Assembly (NCBI GenBank): GCA_002083475.1
Contig: LWDI01000013.1
Span: 1 to 9,099 of the forward strand
From: Proteobacteria bacterium SG_bin5
Lineage (GTDB): Bacteria > Pseudomonadota > Alphaproteobacteria > Sphingomonadales > Sphingomonadaceae
Direction of reading: 5' to 3'
DNA: 9,099 nucleotides
Below are positions 1-6,605 of the stretch, piece after piece. Position numbers and translations under genes: made by a program. How positions within the stretch are numbered: the stretch's first letter is position 1; each line of letters opens with the position of its first letter. Below the pieces are notes generated by a model, which worked only from the letters and a program-made list of their open reading frames with translations, was not told the DNA's origin and ran no database searches.

Positions 1-369
1 GAGGATGCGCGCGAGCCCCGCGAGCCGCGCGAGCCGGTGTTGCGCTCGGTCGGCCCCGGCGGCTTCGTCCGCCAGGCGCCGGGCGAGCAACAAGCGCCGA
101 TCCCGCCCGCGCCGCCGCGACGGCTGGTGCCCGCCAAGCCCGGCCCCGAAATCGCGGGCAAGACGAGCTTGCTCGATCTGAACGACCGCATCTGCAAATG
201 GCCAATCGGCCACCCCGGCGAGCCCGATTTCCACTTTTGCGGCGAGAAGGTGAACCCAGGCTTTCCTTATTGCGTCGATCACTGCGGCCATGCCTATCAG
301 GCGCAACTGCCGCGCCGCGATCGCCGCCCGCCGCCGCCGCTTCCCTTCGGCGGTCCGCGCGTGCGCTGA
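1..369 (+). CDS. gcrA: GcrA cell cycle regulator, C-terminal part (5' end outside window)
   Basis: The frame is open from base 1 to a TGA at 367-369, giving 122 residues. There is no need to start at the GTG at 37, because the frame continues leftwards out of the window. The C-terminal half carries the GcrA signature: ICKWPIG, then FCGEKV, then PYCVDHCGHAY, with regularly spaced Cys and His residues. GcrA is an alphaproteobacterial transcription factor that works with sigma-70 RNA polymerase and senses CcrM-methylated GANTC sites to drive cell-cycle genes. The N-terminal helix-turn-helix that contacts DNA lies beyond the left edge. The visible part starts with a low-complexity linker (three Arg-Glu-Pro units, then Pro/Ala-rich sequence) that joins the DNA-binding end to the conserved C-terminal sigma-interacting part. 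It ends in a basic, proline-rich tail. Identification is by motif recognition and is strong; nothing looks broken. Confidence 0.93.
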   Translation, partial: EDAREPREPREPVLRSVGPGGFVRQAPGEQQAPIPPAPPRRLVPAKPGPEIAGKTSLLDLNDRICKWPIGHPGEPDFHFCGEKVNPGFPYCVDHCGHAYQAQLPRRDRRPPPPLPFGGPRVR

Positions 370-380
370 ATTATCAGCAT

Positions 381-405
381 GGCGATCCGATCAAATCGGA
401 TCGCC
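381..405 (+). terminator. Strong hairpin after gcrA, possible terminator without U-tract
   Basis: Twelve bases after the gcrA stop there is an inverted repeat: arm GGCGATCCGAT at 381-391, loop CAA, arm ATCGGATCGCC at 395-405. All 11 pairs are Watson-Crick. The position fits a transcript end, but the downstream bases are GCCCCAGC with no run of T, so it is not a classic intrinsic terminator. It may instead stabilise a 3' end or act with Rho. Confidence 0.4.
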
Positions 406-515
406 GCCCCAGCGTGACATCAAGCGGCGATTTCAAGCCCGATGCGTGCGGCGATTTGGCCAAAACCCGCGCCGACCGCCCGAAAGCCGCGCGCTTTATC
501 CCATTTTGCTCTTTT

Positions 516-548
516 GTTGATGCCATCCTGTGTCAGGGTGGCAACAAC
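516..548. promoter_or_regulatory. Operator-like 33-bp dyad upstream of the AraC-family gene
   Basis: Left arm GTTGATGCCATCCTG (516-530) and right arm CAGGGTGGCAACAAC (534-548) are separated by TGT. The inner 10 positions pair with one T/G exception, then one A/A mismatch, then four further pairs. The dyad lies 47 bp before the ATG at 596, directly after a T-rich patch (494-519) that stands out in this GC-rich DNA. It is followed by no T-run on either strand, which argues against an intrinsic terminator. The size and spacing fit a binding site for a dimeric repressor or activator. AraC-family proteins usually bind direct repeats, so the binder may be another regulator. I could not recognise a matching known operator, nor convincing -35/-10 boxes. 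The rest of 370-595 shows nothing else beyond the hairpin after gcrA. Confidence 0.45.
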
Positions 549-595
549 GTGATAGCCTTCGCGTCGTTCGTGGCTCATTCCCATAACCGGCGCGC

Positions 596-1534
596 ATGGA
601 AACGATCGAAGATCATTTTGCATCTCGGCCTGGCTTCGCGTTCAGCGCGGCGAGCGGGGACGCGATGTATGATCGGATCGGCTGGTCGGCGCAGCCGCAG
701 GTGCGCGTGCTCCCCACCCCCAATGGTGCGTTTCGCGCGATCCGCCATTTGGGATCGAACGCCAAGGGCACCGTCATCGCTTCGTCGCTCGCCGACAACA
801 ATCGCTGGGACGCGCTGCTCGTCAATCGCGCGGGCGAGGGACGGCTGGAAATCCGCTCGGGCGGCCGGACCCACAAGAATTGGCAGCACCGCGAGCTGAT
901 CGCGTTCATCCCCAGCGGCATGGACACGCAGTTCGAATTCAACGCCAATACCCAGGCGCTGCAATTCTATCTGCCGCCGGGCACGCTGCAGGGCGCGAGC
1001 GAGGCGCATCGCGGCACCGAATTGCCGCCGATCCTGGGCGAGCGCAACCGCCGCGTCGCCTGGCTGATGGGGCTGGTCGAGCATGAATTGCGCGCTCCCA
1101 GCTTCGGCACCTCGCTGCTCGTCGACGGGTTGATCGGCGCGATCGCGCAAACCTTGGTGTCGACCTTCGCCGGGGCGGCGCCGGGGCCCGAGGATCGGAT
1201 CACGCTCACCCGCGCCAAGCTCGACCGCGTGATCGACTATATCGAGGCGCATATCGCCGAGCCGATCGCGCTCAACGATCTCGCCGGGGTGGCGGGGCTT
1301 TCGACCTATCATTTCGCGCGCGTCTTCAAGGCCTCGACCGGCGACACCCCTTATCAATTCCTCCGCCGCCGCCGGATCGCGCTCGCGACGCGTTTGCTGG
1401 CCGAAGGGATGGTGCCGCTCGCCGAGGTGGCGCGGAGCTGCGGCTTCGCCAACCAGGCGCATTTCACCGCCGCTTTCACCCGCGAGACGGGCCTCTCCCC
1501 CGGCCGCTACCGCCGGCTCGCCCGGAGCGGCTGA
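596..1534 (+). CDS. AraC-family transcriptional regulator
   Basis: A 312-residue protein. The last ~109 residues (about 204-312) are a typical AraC/XylS DNA-binding domain. The first helix-turn-helix lies around 224-245 (ALNDLAGVAGLSTYHFARVF). The second lies around 273-296 (LAEVARSCGFANQAHFTAAF), followed by the conserved end TGLSPGRYRR. The N-terminal ~200 residues are presumably the effector-sensing or dimerisation part, but I do not recognise a family there, so the ligand and targets are unknown. The ATG at 596 has no clear ribosome binding site. An in-frame ATG at 665 (residue 24) follows an AGCGGGGA stretch and could be the true start. The gene stands alone on its strand. It follows a dyad that may control it and converges on pdeM with a 3-bp gap between stop codons, leaving no room for a separate terminator. 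No partner gene nearby suggests a regulon. Confidence 0.9.
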   Translation: METIEDHFASRPGFAFSAASGDAMYDRIGWSAQPQVRVLPTPNGAFRAIRHLGSNAKGTVIASSLADNNRWDALLVNRAGEGRLEIRSGGRTHKNWQHRELIAFIPSGMDTQFEFNANTQALQFYLPPGTLQGASEAHRGTELPPILGERNRRVAWLMGLVEHELRAPSFGTSLLVDGLIGAIAQTLVSTFAGAAPGPEDRITLTRAKLDRVIDYIEAHIAEPIALNDLAGVAGLSTYHFARVFKASTGDTPYQFLRRRRIALATRLLAEGMVPLAEVARSCGFANQAHFTAAFTRETGLSPGRYRRLARSG

Positions 1535-1537
1535 AGC

Positions 1538-2200
1538 TCAAGCGGCGATCGCGAAGCGCAGCAGCCGGTCGTCGAGCGGCACCAGCGCCTCGGCGCCCGC
1601 TCCCACCGCGCGCACGATCTCGGGATGATCGGCGTCGAGCCCCCCGGTCAGCGCGCCGAACGCGGGGAGCAGCAATTTGCGCGCCCCCGCCACGAAACAA
1701 CGCCGCGCGACGCTGCGCCCGCGCAAGCTGAGCCGCAGCTTGGGGTGGAAATGGCCCGAAATCTCGGGCAGCGCCTCGTCCGGCGCGGCCTGGTGGCGCA
1801 GCACGATGTCGCCCAGCCGCGCCGCCGACACGCGCGCCCCGCCGAGGCGCGGGCAGGGGGCGGGATCATGATTGCCGGTGATCCAGGTCCAGTCGCACGC
1901 GCCCATCAAGCTTTCGAGCCGCGCGCGCGCGGGCGCGGCGAGCCGATCGCCCGCCGCCGAATCATGGAAACTATCTCCCAGGCACCAAAGCGCGCGCGGG
2001 GCGAGCGCGCGCACCAGCGCTTCGAGCGCGGCGAGCGTCGCCAGGCTGTCGTAAGGCGGCAGAAATTGCCCGTGGCGCGCGAACCAGCTCGCTTTTTCCA
2101 GATGCAGATCGGCGACGAGCAGCGCGCGGCGCGCCGGCCACCACAAAGCGCCCTCGCGCAGCGCCGCGAATTCTTCCCCTGCGAACGAAAAGCGAACCAT
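1538..2200 (-). CDS. pdeM: Ligase-associated DNA damage response endonuclease PdeM (metallophosphoesterase)
   Basis: A 220-residue calcineurin-like phosphoesterase with all metal-binding motifs in order: DLH at 31-33, GDSFHD at 75-80, GNHD at 109-112 and GHFH at 149-152. The sequence around the first motif (LLVADLHLEKASWFARHG) is characteristic of the PdeM group. Members are usually encoded beside an ATP-dependent DNA ligase, a DEXH-box helicase and a beta-CASP exonuclease, and are thought to act in DNA end processing. None of those partners is visible here. I chose the ATG at 2200, preceded by GCGGGGGC, because the family begins MVRFSFAGEEF. The frame stays open upstream to 2416, but that extension overlaps kup and has no family character. 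The gene is divergent from kup across 115 bp. Its start is close to the usual family start, and its length of about 220 residues is normal. Confidence 0.9.
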   Translation of the reverse strand: MVRFSFAGEEFAALREGALWWPARRALLVADLHLEKASWFARHGQFLPPYDSLATLAALEALVRALAPRALWCLGDSFHDSAAGDRLAAPARARLESLMGACDWTWITGNHDPAPCPRLGGARVSAARLGDIVLRHQAAPDEALPEISGHFHPKLRLSLRGRSVARRCFVAGARKLLLPAFGALTGGLDADHPEIVRAVGAGAEALVPLDDRLLRFAIAA

Positions 2201-2303
2201 GCCCCCGCTATGCCGCGCGTGCCCGCCCGCTGGCAAGAGCCGCGGCCCCCGCGCGAAATTTGTTGCGCCGCACCGCGATCGGCGTAAACCGCGCGGCAGC
2301 GAT

Positions 2304-2307
2304 GAGG
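2304..2307 (+). promoter_or_regulatory. Ribosome binding site deciding the kup start
   Basis: GAGG at 2304-2307 lies 8 bases before the ATG at 2316. It supports that start over the longer in-frame opening at 2199, whose extra 39 residues overlap the pdeM start region and have no Kup character. No convincing promoter boxes could be picked out in 2201-2315. Confidence 0.55.
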
Positions 2308-2315
2308 CAGCGCCG

Positions 2316-4262
2316 ATGACTAGTCCCCTGCGGCCCGAAGGCGCCGATCGCCTGCGATGGGCGACGCTGCCGCTCACCGTGGCGGCGATCGGCGTGGTGT
2401 TCGGCGATATCGGCACCAGCCCGCTTTATGCTTTTCGCGAAGCACTCGCCCAATCCGCCGCCGATGGCATCGAGGCCGACGAGATTCTGGGCGTGCTGAG
2501 CCTCGCTTTGTGGGCGCTGATCCTGGTGGTCGGCTGCAAATATGTGCTGTTCCTTACCCGCGCCGACAATCAGGGCGAGGGCGGGGTGCTCGCGCTCACC
2601 GCGCTCGCGCGGCGCGCGCTCGGCGCGGCGACGGGGCGGCGTTCGCGGGTCGCGCTGGTGCTGGGGGCGACGGGGGCCTCGCTCTTCTATGGCGACGCCA
2701 TGATCACCCCCGCGCTCTCGGTGCTGTCGGCCGTCGAGGGGTTCAAGACGATCCCGGGCGCCGGCGGCTATTTTCCCGATGACGTGATCATCGGGCTGAC
2801 GGTCGCGATCCTGCTCGGCCTGTTCGTGATCCAGGCGCGCGGCACCGAGCGCGTCGCCAAATTGTTCGGCCCCGTGTGCATCCTCTGGTTCGTCGCGCTC
2901 GCCGCGATGGGGCTGCTCCATATTTTCGACGAACCCGCGATCCTGCGCGTCGTCTCGCCGCATTACTGCGTGTTGTTCCTCGTCAACCACGGCGTCACCG
3001 GGCTGTTCGTGCTCGGCGCGGTGTTCCTGACGGTGACGGGGGCCGAGGCGCTCACCGCCGATATGGGCCATTTCGGGCGCGCGCCGATCCAGCTCGGCTG
3101 GTTCGCTTTGGTCTTCCCCGCGCTCACCTGCAATTATCTGGGCCAGGGCGCTTTCGCGCTCAGCGCGCTGGAAGCGGCGCAGGCGCGAGGGCAGACCTTC
3201 GCCAATCAGGACTGGTTCTTCCTGATGACGCCCGAGATATTGCGCCTGCCGATGATCCTGCTCGCCGCCGCCGCGACGGTGATCGCGAGCCAGGCGGTGA
3301 TCACGGGCGCTTATTCGCTTACCCAACAAGCGATCCAATTGGGGCTGTTCCCGCGGCTGCGCATCCGCCAGACCTCGGCCGAACATTCGGGGCAAATCTA
3401 TCTGCCCTCGATCAACTGGCTGTTGCTGGTCGGCATCTTGGTGCTGGTGTTCGCCTTCCGCACCAGCTCGGCGATGGCGGCGGCCTATGGCATCGCGGTG
3501 ACGGGGACGATGGTCGTCACCTCGTGCCTCGCCTATATCGTCGTGCGGCATCACTGGGGCTGGGGGCGGCCGGCCGCGCTCGCGCTGATCGCGCCGTTCC
3601 TCGCGCTCGATTGCGTGTTCTTCGGCGCGAACATCCTGCGCGTGATCGAGGGGGGCTGGGTGCCGCTCGCGATCGCCGCCGTGATCGCGCTGATGATCAA
3701 CACCTGGATGCGCGGCCGCCAGATCGTCGGCGCGTTCGAGGCGCGCCAGGCGATCCCGCTCGCCGATTTGGCCGCCGCGCTCGCCAAGCGCCCGCCCGAG
3801 CGGGTGGAGGGCACGGCGGTGTTCCTCACCGCCAATCCGGCGAACACGCCGGGCGCGCTGCTCCATAATCTCAAACACAACAAGGTGCTCCACGAACGCA
3901 ATTTGATCGTGAGCGTGCGCACGCTCGATCGCCCGGTGGTCGCGCCCGAGATGCGCTACAAGGTGCAGCGGCTCGACGATAATTTCACGAGCGTGGTGCT
4001 CAACTACGGCTTCATGGAAAGCCCCGACGTGCCGCACGATCTGGGTCGCGACGCATTGGCGCCCGGGGTGCCCGGCGTGGCGGCGGCGCGCACCAGCTAT
4101 TTCATCGGCCGCAACACGCTGAAGGCTTCCGCCGAGGAGGGGATGCCCTTGTGGCAGGACCGCATCTTCATGTTCCTGCAGCGGAACGCCAGCGACCCGA
4201 CCGACTTCCTGCGCATCCCGCCCGCCAAGGTGCTGGAATTGGGCGAGCAGGTGACCGTTTGA
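2316..4262 (+). CDS. kup: Kup-family potassium uptake transporter
   Basis: A 648-residue integral membrane protein of the KUP/HAK/KT family, which imports K+ (usually by proton symport) across the inner membrane. Visible family motifs are: VVFGDIGTSPLYAF at 27-40 in the first membrane segment; TRADNQGEGGVLAL at 81-94; FYGDAMITPALSVLSAVEG at 124-142; TGAEALTADMGHFGRAPI at 241-258; and CNYLGQGAFAL at 272-282. About twelve hydrophobic segments fill roughly residues 15-450, and the remaining ~200 residues form the soluble C-terminal domain, ending in IPPAKVLELGEQVTV. Length is normal for bacterial Kup (about 620-650). The start at 2316 has a good ribosome binding site. One small point is the Thr in GAEALTADMGHFG, where I remember Tyr as more usual. 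The gene is monocistronic in appearance, divergent from pdeM, and followed 18 bp later by a repeat element that may serve as its 3' end. Confidence 0.95.
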   Translation: MTSPLRPEGADRLRWATLPLTVAAIGVVFGDIGTSPLYAFREALAQSAADGIEADEILGVLSLALWALILVVGCKYVLFLTRADNQGEGGVLALTALARRALGAATGRRSRVALVLGATGASLFYGDAMITPALSVLSAVEGFKTIPGAGGYFPDDVIIGLTVAILLGLFVIQARGTERVAKLFGPVCILWFVALAAMGLLHIFDEPAILRVVSPHYCVLFLVNHGVTGLFVLGAVFLTVTGAEALTADMGHFGRAPIQLGWFALVFPALTCNYLGQGAFALSALEAAQARGQTFANQDWFFLMTPEILRLPMILLAAAATVIASQAVITGAYSLTQQAIQLGLFPRLRIRQTSAEHSGQIYLPSINWLLLVGILVLVFAFRTSSAMAAAYGIAVTGTMVVTSCLAYIVVRHHWGWGRPAALALIAPFLALDCVFFGANILRVIEGGWVPLAIAAVIALMINTWMRGRQIVGAFEARQAIPLADLAAALAKRPPERVEGTAVFLTANPANTPGALLHNLKHNKVLHERNLIVSVRTLDRPVVAPEMRYKVQRLDDNFTSVVLNYGFMESPDVPHDLGRDALAPGVPGVAAARTSYFIGRNTLKASAEEGMPLWQDRIFMFLQRNASDPTDFLRIPPAKVLELGEQVTV

Positions 4263-4280
4263 TAGTCGACACCTACGCCA

Positions 4281-4417
4281 ATCCTCCCCGTTCACGGGGA
4301 GGGGGACCATCGCGAAGCGATGGTGGAGGGGGGCGCGCTACAGGCGCGCCGCCCCCCGGGCGGCCTACCCCCTCCGTCGCGCCTGCGGCGCGCCACCTCC
4401 CCGTGAACGGGGAGGAT
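4281..4417. repeat. Paired inverted palindromic repeat element between kup and gpmA
   Basis: The outer arms, 4281-4302 and 4396-4417, are perfect 22-bp inverted copies (ATCCTCCCCGTTCACGGGGA plus GG). Each arm is itself a near-perfect palindrome (CCTCCCCGT/TC/ACGGGGAGG). Inside lie further hairpins: ACCATCGC-GAA-GCGATGGT (4306-4324), GGCGCGC-TACAG-GCGCGCC (4332-4350), GCCGCCC-CCC-GGGCGGC (4348-4364, overlapping the previous one) and CGCGCC-TGC-GGCGCG (4378-4392). The two halves look like one repeat unit present twice in opposite orientation. I recognise the CCTCCCC..GGGGAGG core as typical of dispersed intergenic repeats in sphingomonad-like genomes. There is no open coding content. It starts 18 bp after the kup stop and ends 32 bp before gpmA, so it could act as a transcript end or mRNA stabiliser for kup. 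Confidence 0.85.
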
Positions 4418-4449
4418 TTCCCGTCCTTCCTGCCAGACCGGAGACTTGA

Positions 4450-5136
4450 ATGCCCCAGCTCGTCCTGATCCGCCACGGCCAATCGGCCTGGAATCTGGAA
4501 AACCGCTTCACCGGCTGGTGGGACGTCGATTTGACCGAGCAAGGCACCGCCGAGGCGCGCGCGGCGGGCGCCTTGCTCGCCGCCAAGGGGCTGGATTTCG
4601 ACCTTTGCTTCACCTCGCTGCAGACGCGCGCGATCAAGACGCTCAACCTCGCGCTCGAGGCGATGGGGCGGTTGTGGCTGCCGGTCGAGAAGGATTGGCG
4701 GCTCAACGAACGCCATTATGGCGGGCTCACCGGGCTGAACAAGGCCGAGACGGCGGCGCGCCACGGCGAGGAACAAGTAAAGATCTGGCGCCGCAGCTTC
4801 GACACGCCGCCGCCGCCGATGGCGCCGGGTTCGGCCTATGATCTGGCGGCCGACCGGCGCTATGCCGGCATCGCCGTGCCCGCGACCGAAAGCCTGAAGG
4901 ACACGATCGCGCGGGTGCTCCCCTATTGGGAAACGCGCATCGCGCCGGCGCTGAAACGGGGCGACCGCGTGCTGATCTCCGCGCACGGCAATTCGCTGCG
5001 CGCGCTGGTCAAGCATTTGTCGGGCATTTCGGACGAGGCGATCACGAGCCTGGAGATCCCGACCGGCCAGCCGATCGTCTATGCGCTCGACGACGAGCTG
5101 CGGGCCTTGGATCGTTATTATTTGCACGAGCGGTAA
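4450..5136 (+). CDS. gpmA: 2,3-bisphosphoglycerate-dependent phosphoglycerate mutase
   Basis: A 228-residue cytosolic glycolytic and gluconeogenic enzyme interconverting 3- and 2-phosphoglycerate through a phosphohistidine. The catalytic LIRHG motif is at 6-10 (His9 is phosphorylated), followed by QSAWNLENRFTGWWDVDLTEQG, which is typical of cofactor-dependent mutases. Arg60 (QTR), Glu87 within LNERHYGGLTGLNK, and His179 in AHGNSLRALVKHL complete the active site. The length matches the shorter alphaproteobacterial form; E. coli GpmA is about 250. The ATG at 4450 has GGAGA at 4440-4444 five bases upstream, which fixes the start. The gene sits after the repeat element and converges with the chorismate mutase gene 41 bp away. 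Nothing looks damaged. Confidence 0.97.
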   Translation: MPQLVLIRHGQSAWNLENRFTGWWDVDLTEQGTAEARAAGALLAAKGLDFDLCFTSLQTRAIKTLNLALEAMGRLWLPVEKDWRLNERHYGGLTGLNKAETAARHGEEQVKIWRRSFDTPPPPMAPGSAYDLAADRRYAGIAVPATESLKDTIARVLPYWETRIAPALKRGDRVLISAHGNSLRALVKHLSGISDEAITSLEIPTGQPIVYALDDELRALDRYYLHER

Positions 5137-5156
5137 AAGGCGGCGGCCGTCGATTC

Positions 5157-5172
5157 CTCCCCACGCGGGGGG
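5157..5172. terminator. Short GC hairpin between convergent gpmA and chorismate mutase genes
   Basis: CTCCCC-ACGC-GGGGGG can fold with about five to six pairs, including one T/G pair. It sits in the 41-bp gap where two genes converge, so it could terminate either transcript. There is no T-run. The string TTCCTCCCCACGCGGGG resembles a decayed arm of the repeat at 4281-4417, so it may be a repeat remnant rather than an evolved terminator. Confidence 0.3.
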
Positions 5173-5177
5173 CGGTC

Positions 5178-5459
5178 TTACCCCTCGCGCAGCCGTTCGT
5201 GGTGGCGGATCACCTCGGTGATGATGAAACGCAGGAATTTCTCGCTGAACTCGGGGTCCAGCTCGGCTTCCGCCGCCAGATGCCGCAGCCGGGCGATCTG
5301 TTCCTCCTCGCGCCCCGGATCGGCGGGCGGCAACCCCGCCTCGGCCTTGTAGCGCCCCACCGCCTGGGTGATCTTGAACCGCTCGGCGAGCAGATGGATC
5401 AGCGCCGCGTCGATATTGTCGATGCTGCGGCGATAGGCGGTGAGAGTCGGGTCGGTCAT
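5178..5459 (-). CDS. Chorismate mutase, AroQ class (monofunctional)
   Basis: A 93-residue all-helical AroQ-type chorismate mutase, which converts chorismate to prephenate at the branch to phenylalanine and tyrosine. The family pattern is clear: RSIDNIDAALIHLLAERF (helix 1), ITQAVGRYKAEAGLPPADPGREEEQI, then FLRFIITEVIRHHERL. By alignment in my head to the E. coli P-protein mutase domain, Arg11, Arg27, Lys38, Asp47, Arg50 and Glu51 occupy the substrate-binding positions. The E. coli Gln88 position seems to fall near Glu82. The ATG at 5459 is the natural start, and the open frame further upstream is an antisense shadow of the prenyl synthase gene. It is a free-standing enzyme, not fused to a prephenate dehydratase or dehydrogenase. 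It is divergent from the prenyl synthase gene across 81 bp. Confidence 0.93.
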   Translation of the reverse strand: MTDPTLTAYRRSIDNIDAALIHLLAERFKITQAVGRYKAEAGLPPADPGREEEQIARLRHLAAEAELDPEFSEKFLRFIITEVIRHHERLREG

Positions 5460-5485
5460 CGCGCGAATTTGCGCGGTGCGCGATA

Positions 5486-5501
5486 GGCGCGCAAGCGCGC
5501 C
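5486..5501. repeat. 16-bp perfect palindrome in the divergent promoter gap
   Basis: GGCGCGC-AA-GCGCGCC spans 5486-5501 inside the 81-bp gap (5460-5540) between the chorismate mutase and prenyl synthase genes. It could be a regulatory site or only a by-product of GCGC-rich composition. No clear -35/-10 boxes were found for either gene. Confidence 0.25.
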
Positions 5502-5540
5502 CCTTGCCTTTACCCCGCGAACCGGCCACATCGCGCCGCG

Positions 5541-6554
5541 ATGACCGCGACCGTCCACCGCCTGGAGACGCGAGGCCAACCCTCGCTCGATCCGATGATC
5601 GCGCTGGTCGCGGTCGATATGAACCTGGTCAACGCGGTGATCCTCGACCGGATGCAGTCGCAAATCCCGCTCATCCCCGAACTCGCCGGCCATTTGATCG
5701 CGGGCGGCGGCAAGCGGATGCGGCCGATGCTGACGCTCGCGAGCGCGCGGCTCTTGGGCTATACCGGCACGCGCCACCACCGGCTCGCCGCCGCGGTCGA
5801 GTTCATCCACACCGCGACCTTGCTCCATGACGACGTCGTCGACGGCAGCGATCTGCGGCGCGGGCGGCGCACCGCCAACAATATCTGGGGCAATCCCGCG
5901 ACCGTGCTGGTCGGCGATTTCCTGTTCAGCCGATCCTTCGAACTGATGGTCGAGGACGGCAGTCTGAAAGTGCTCAAGATCCTGAGCGCGGCGAGCGCGG
6001 TGATCGCCGAGGGCGAGGTGAACCAGCTCACCGCGCAGCGCTCGATCGGCTTGAGCGAGGAACGCTATCTCGCCATCATCGGCGCGAAGACCGCCGCCTT
6101 GTTCGCCGCCGCCTGCCGCATCGCCGCCGTCGTCGCCGAACGGAACGAAGCCGAGGAATTGGCGCTCGACGCCTATGGTCGCAACCTCGGCATCGCCTTC
6201 CAACTCGTCGACGACGCGATCGATTACGTCTCCGACGCGCGGGTGATGGGCAAGGACACGGGCGACGATTTCCGCGAGGGCAAGGTGACGCTGCCGGTGA
6301 TCCTGGCTTATGCGCGCGGCACGCCCGAGGATCGCGCCTTTTGGGAAGCGGCGATCGCCGGGCGGCGGGTGGCGGACGCCGATCTCGCGCACGCGATCGC
6401 GCTGATCCGCCGCACCCACGCGGTCGATGATACGCTCGCGCGCGCGCGCCATTATGGCCAACGCGCGATCGACGCGCTCGGCCCTTTCCCGAGCGGCGCG
6501 GCCAAGGCGGCGATGGTCGAAGCGGTGGAGTTCGCGATCGCCCGGGCTTATTGA
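5541..6554 (+). CDS. ispB: Long-chain trans-polyprenyl diphosphate synthase (quinone side chain)
   Basis: A 337-residue trans-prenyltransferase that adds isopentenyl diphosphate units to an allylic primer to build the ubiquinone side chain. Motifs in order are: GGGKRMRP at 55-62; the first Asp-rich motif LLHDDVVDGSDLRRGRRT with DDVVD at 97-101; GEVNQL at 158-163; the second Asp-rich motif QLVDDAIDY with DDAID at 224-228; and GKDTGDDFREGKVTLPVI. Length and motif spacing match octaprenyl/decaprenyl synthases. Sphingomonads normally make Q10, so decaprenyl is the likely product, but chain length cannot be read safely from the sequence. The residues before the first Asp motif (AAVEFIHTATLLHDD) are small, consistent with long products. 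The ATG at 5541 is the first in frame with family character (MTATVHRLE); no strong ribosome binding site is visible. Two small membrane-protein genes follow on the same strand, the first 51 bp later. Confidence 0.93.
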   Translation: MTATVHRLETRGQPSLDPMIALVAVDMNLVNAVILDRMQSQIPLIPELAGHLIAGGGKRMRPMLTLASARLLGYTGTRHHRLAAAVEFIHTATLLHDDVVDGSDLRRGRRTANNIWGNPATVLVGDFLFSRSFELMVEDGSLKVLKILSAASAVIAEGEVNQLTAQRSIGLSEERYLAIIGAKTAALFAAACRIAAVVAERNEAEELALDAYGRNLGIAFQLVDDAIDYVSDARVMGKDTGDDFREGKVTLPVILAYARGTPEDRAFWEAAIAGRRVADADLAHAIALIRRTHAVDDTLARARHYGQRAIDALGPFPSGAAKAAMVEAVEFAIARAY

Positions 6555-6605
6555 TGCAGACCGTGCAAGCGGGGGCTTTGGCGCAGAGGAGCATCGGGCG
6601 GGCGG

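Noticed and set aside
2201..2416. A longer pdeM start at 2416
   Set aside because: It would run through the kup start; the added residues are not PdeM-like. The ATG at 2200 matches the expected family N-terminus.
2208..4310. A 700-codon open frame on the minus strand across kup
   Set aside because: It is the antisense shadow of a clear Kup gene in GC-rich DNA. The predicted protein is Arg/His/Glu/Asp-rich low complexity with no family motif.
4281..4417. Possible CRISPR array or small RNA gene
   Set aside because: The repeats are two inverted palindromes, not evenly spaced direct repeats with unique spacers. No promoter is visible, so an independent RNA gene cannot be supported.
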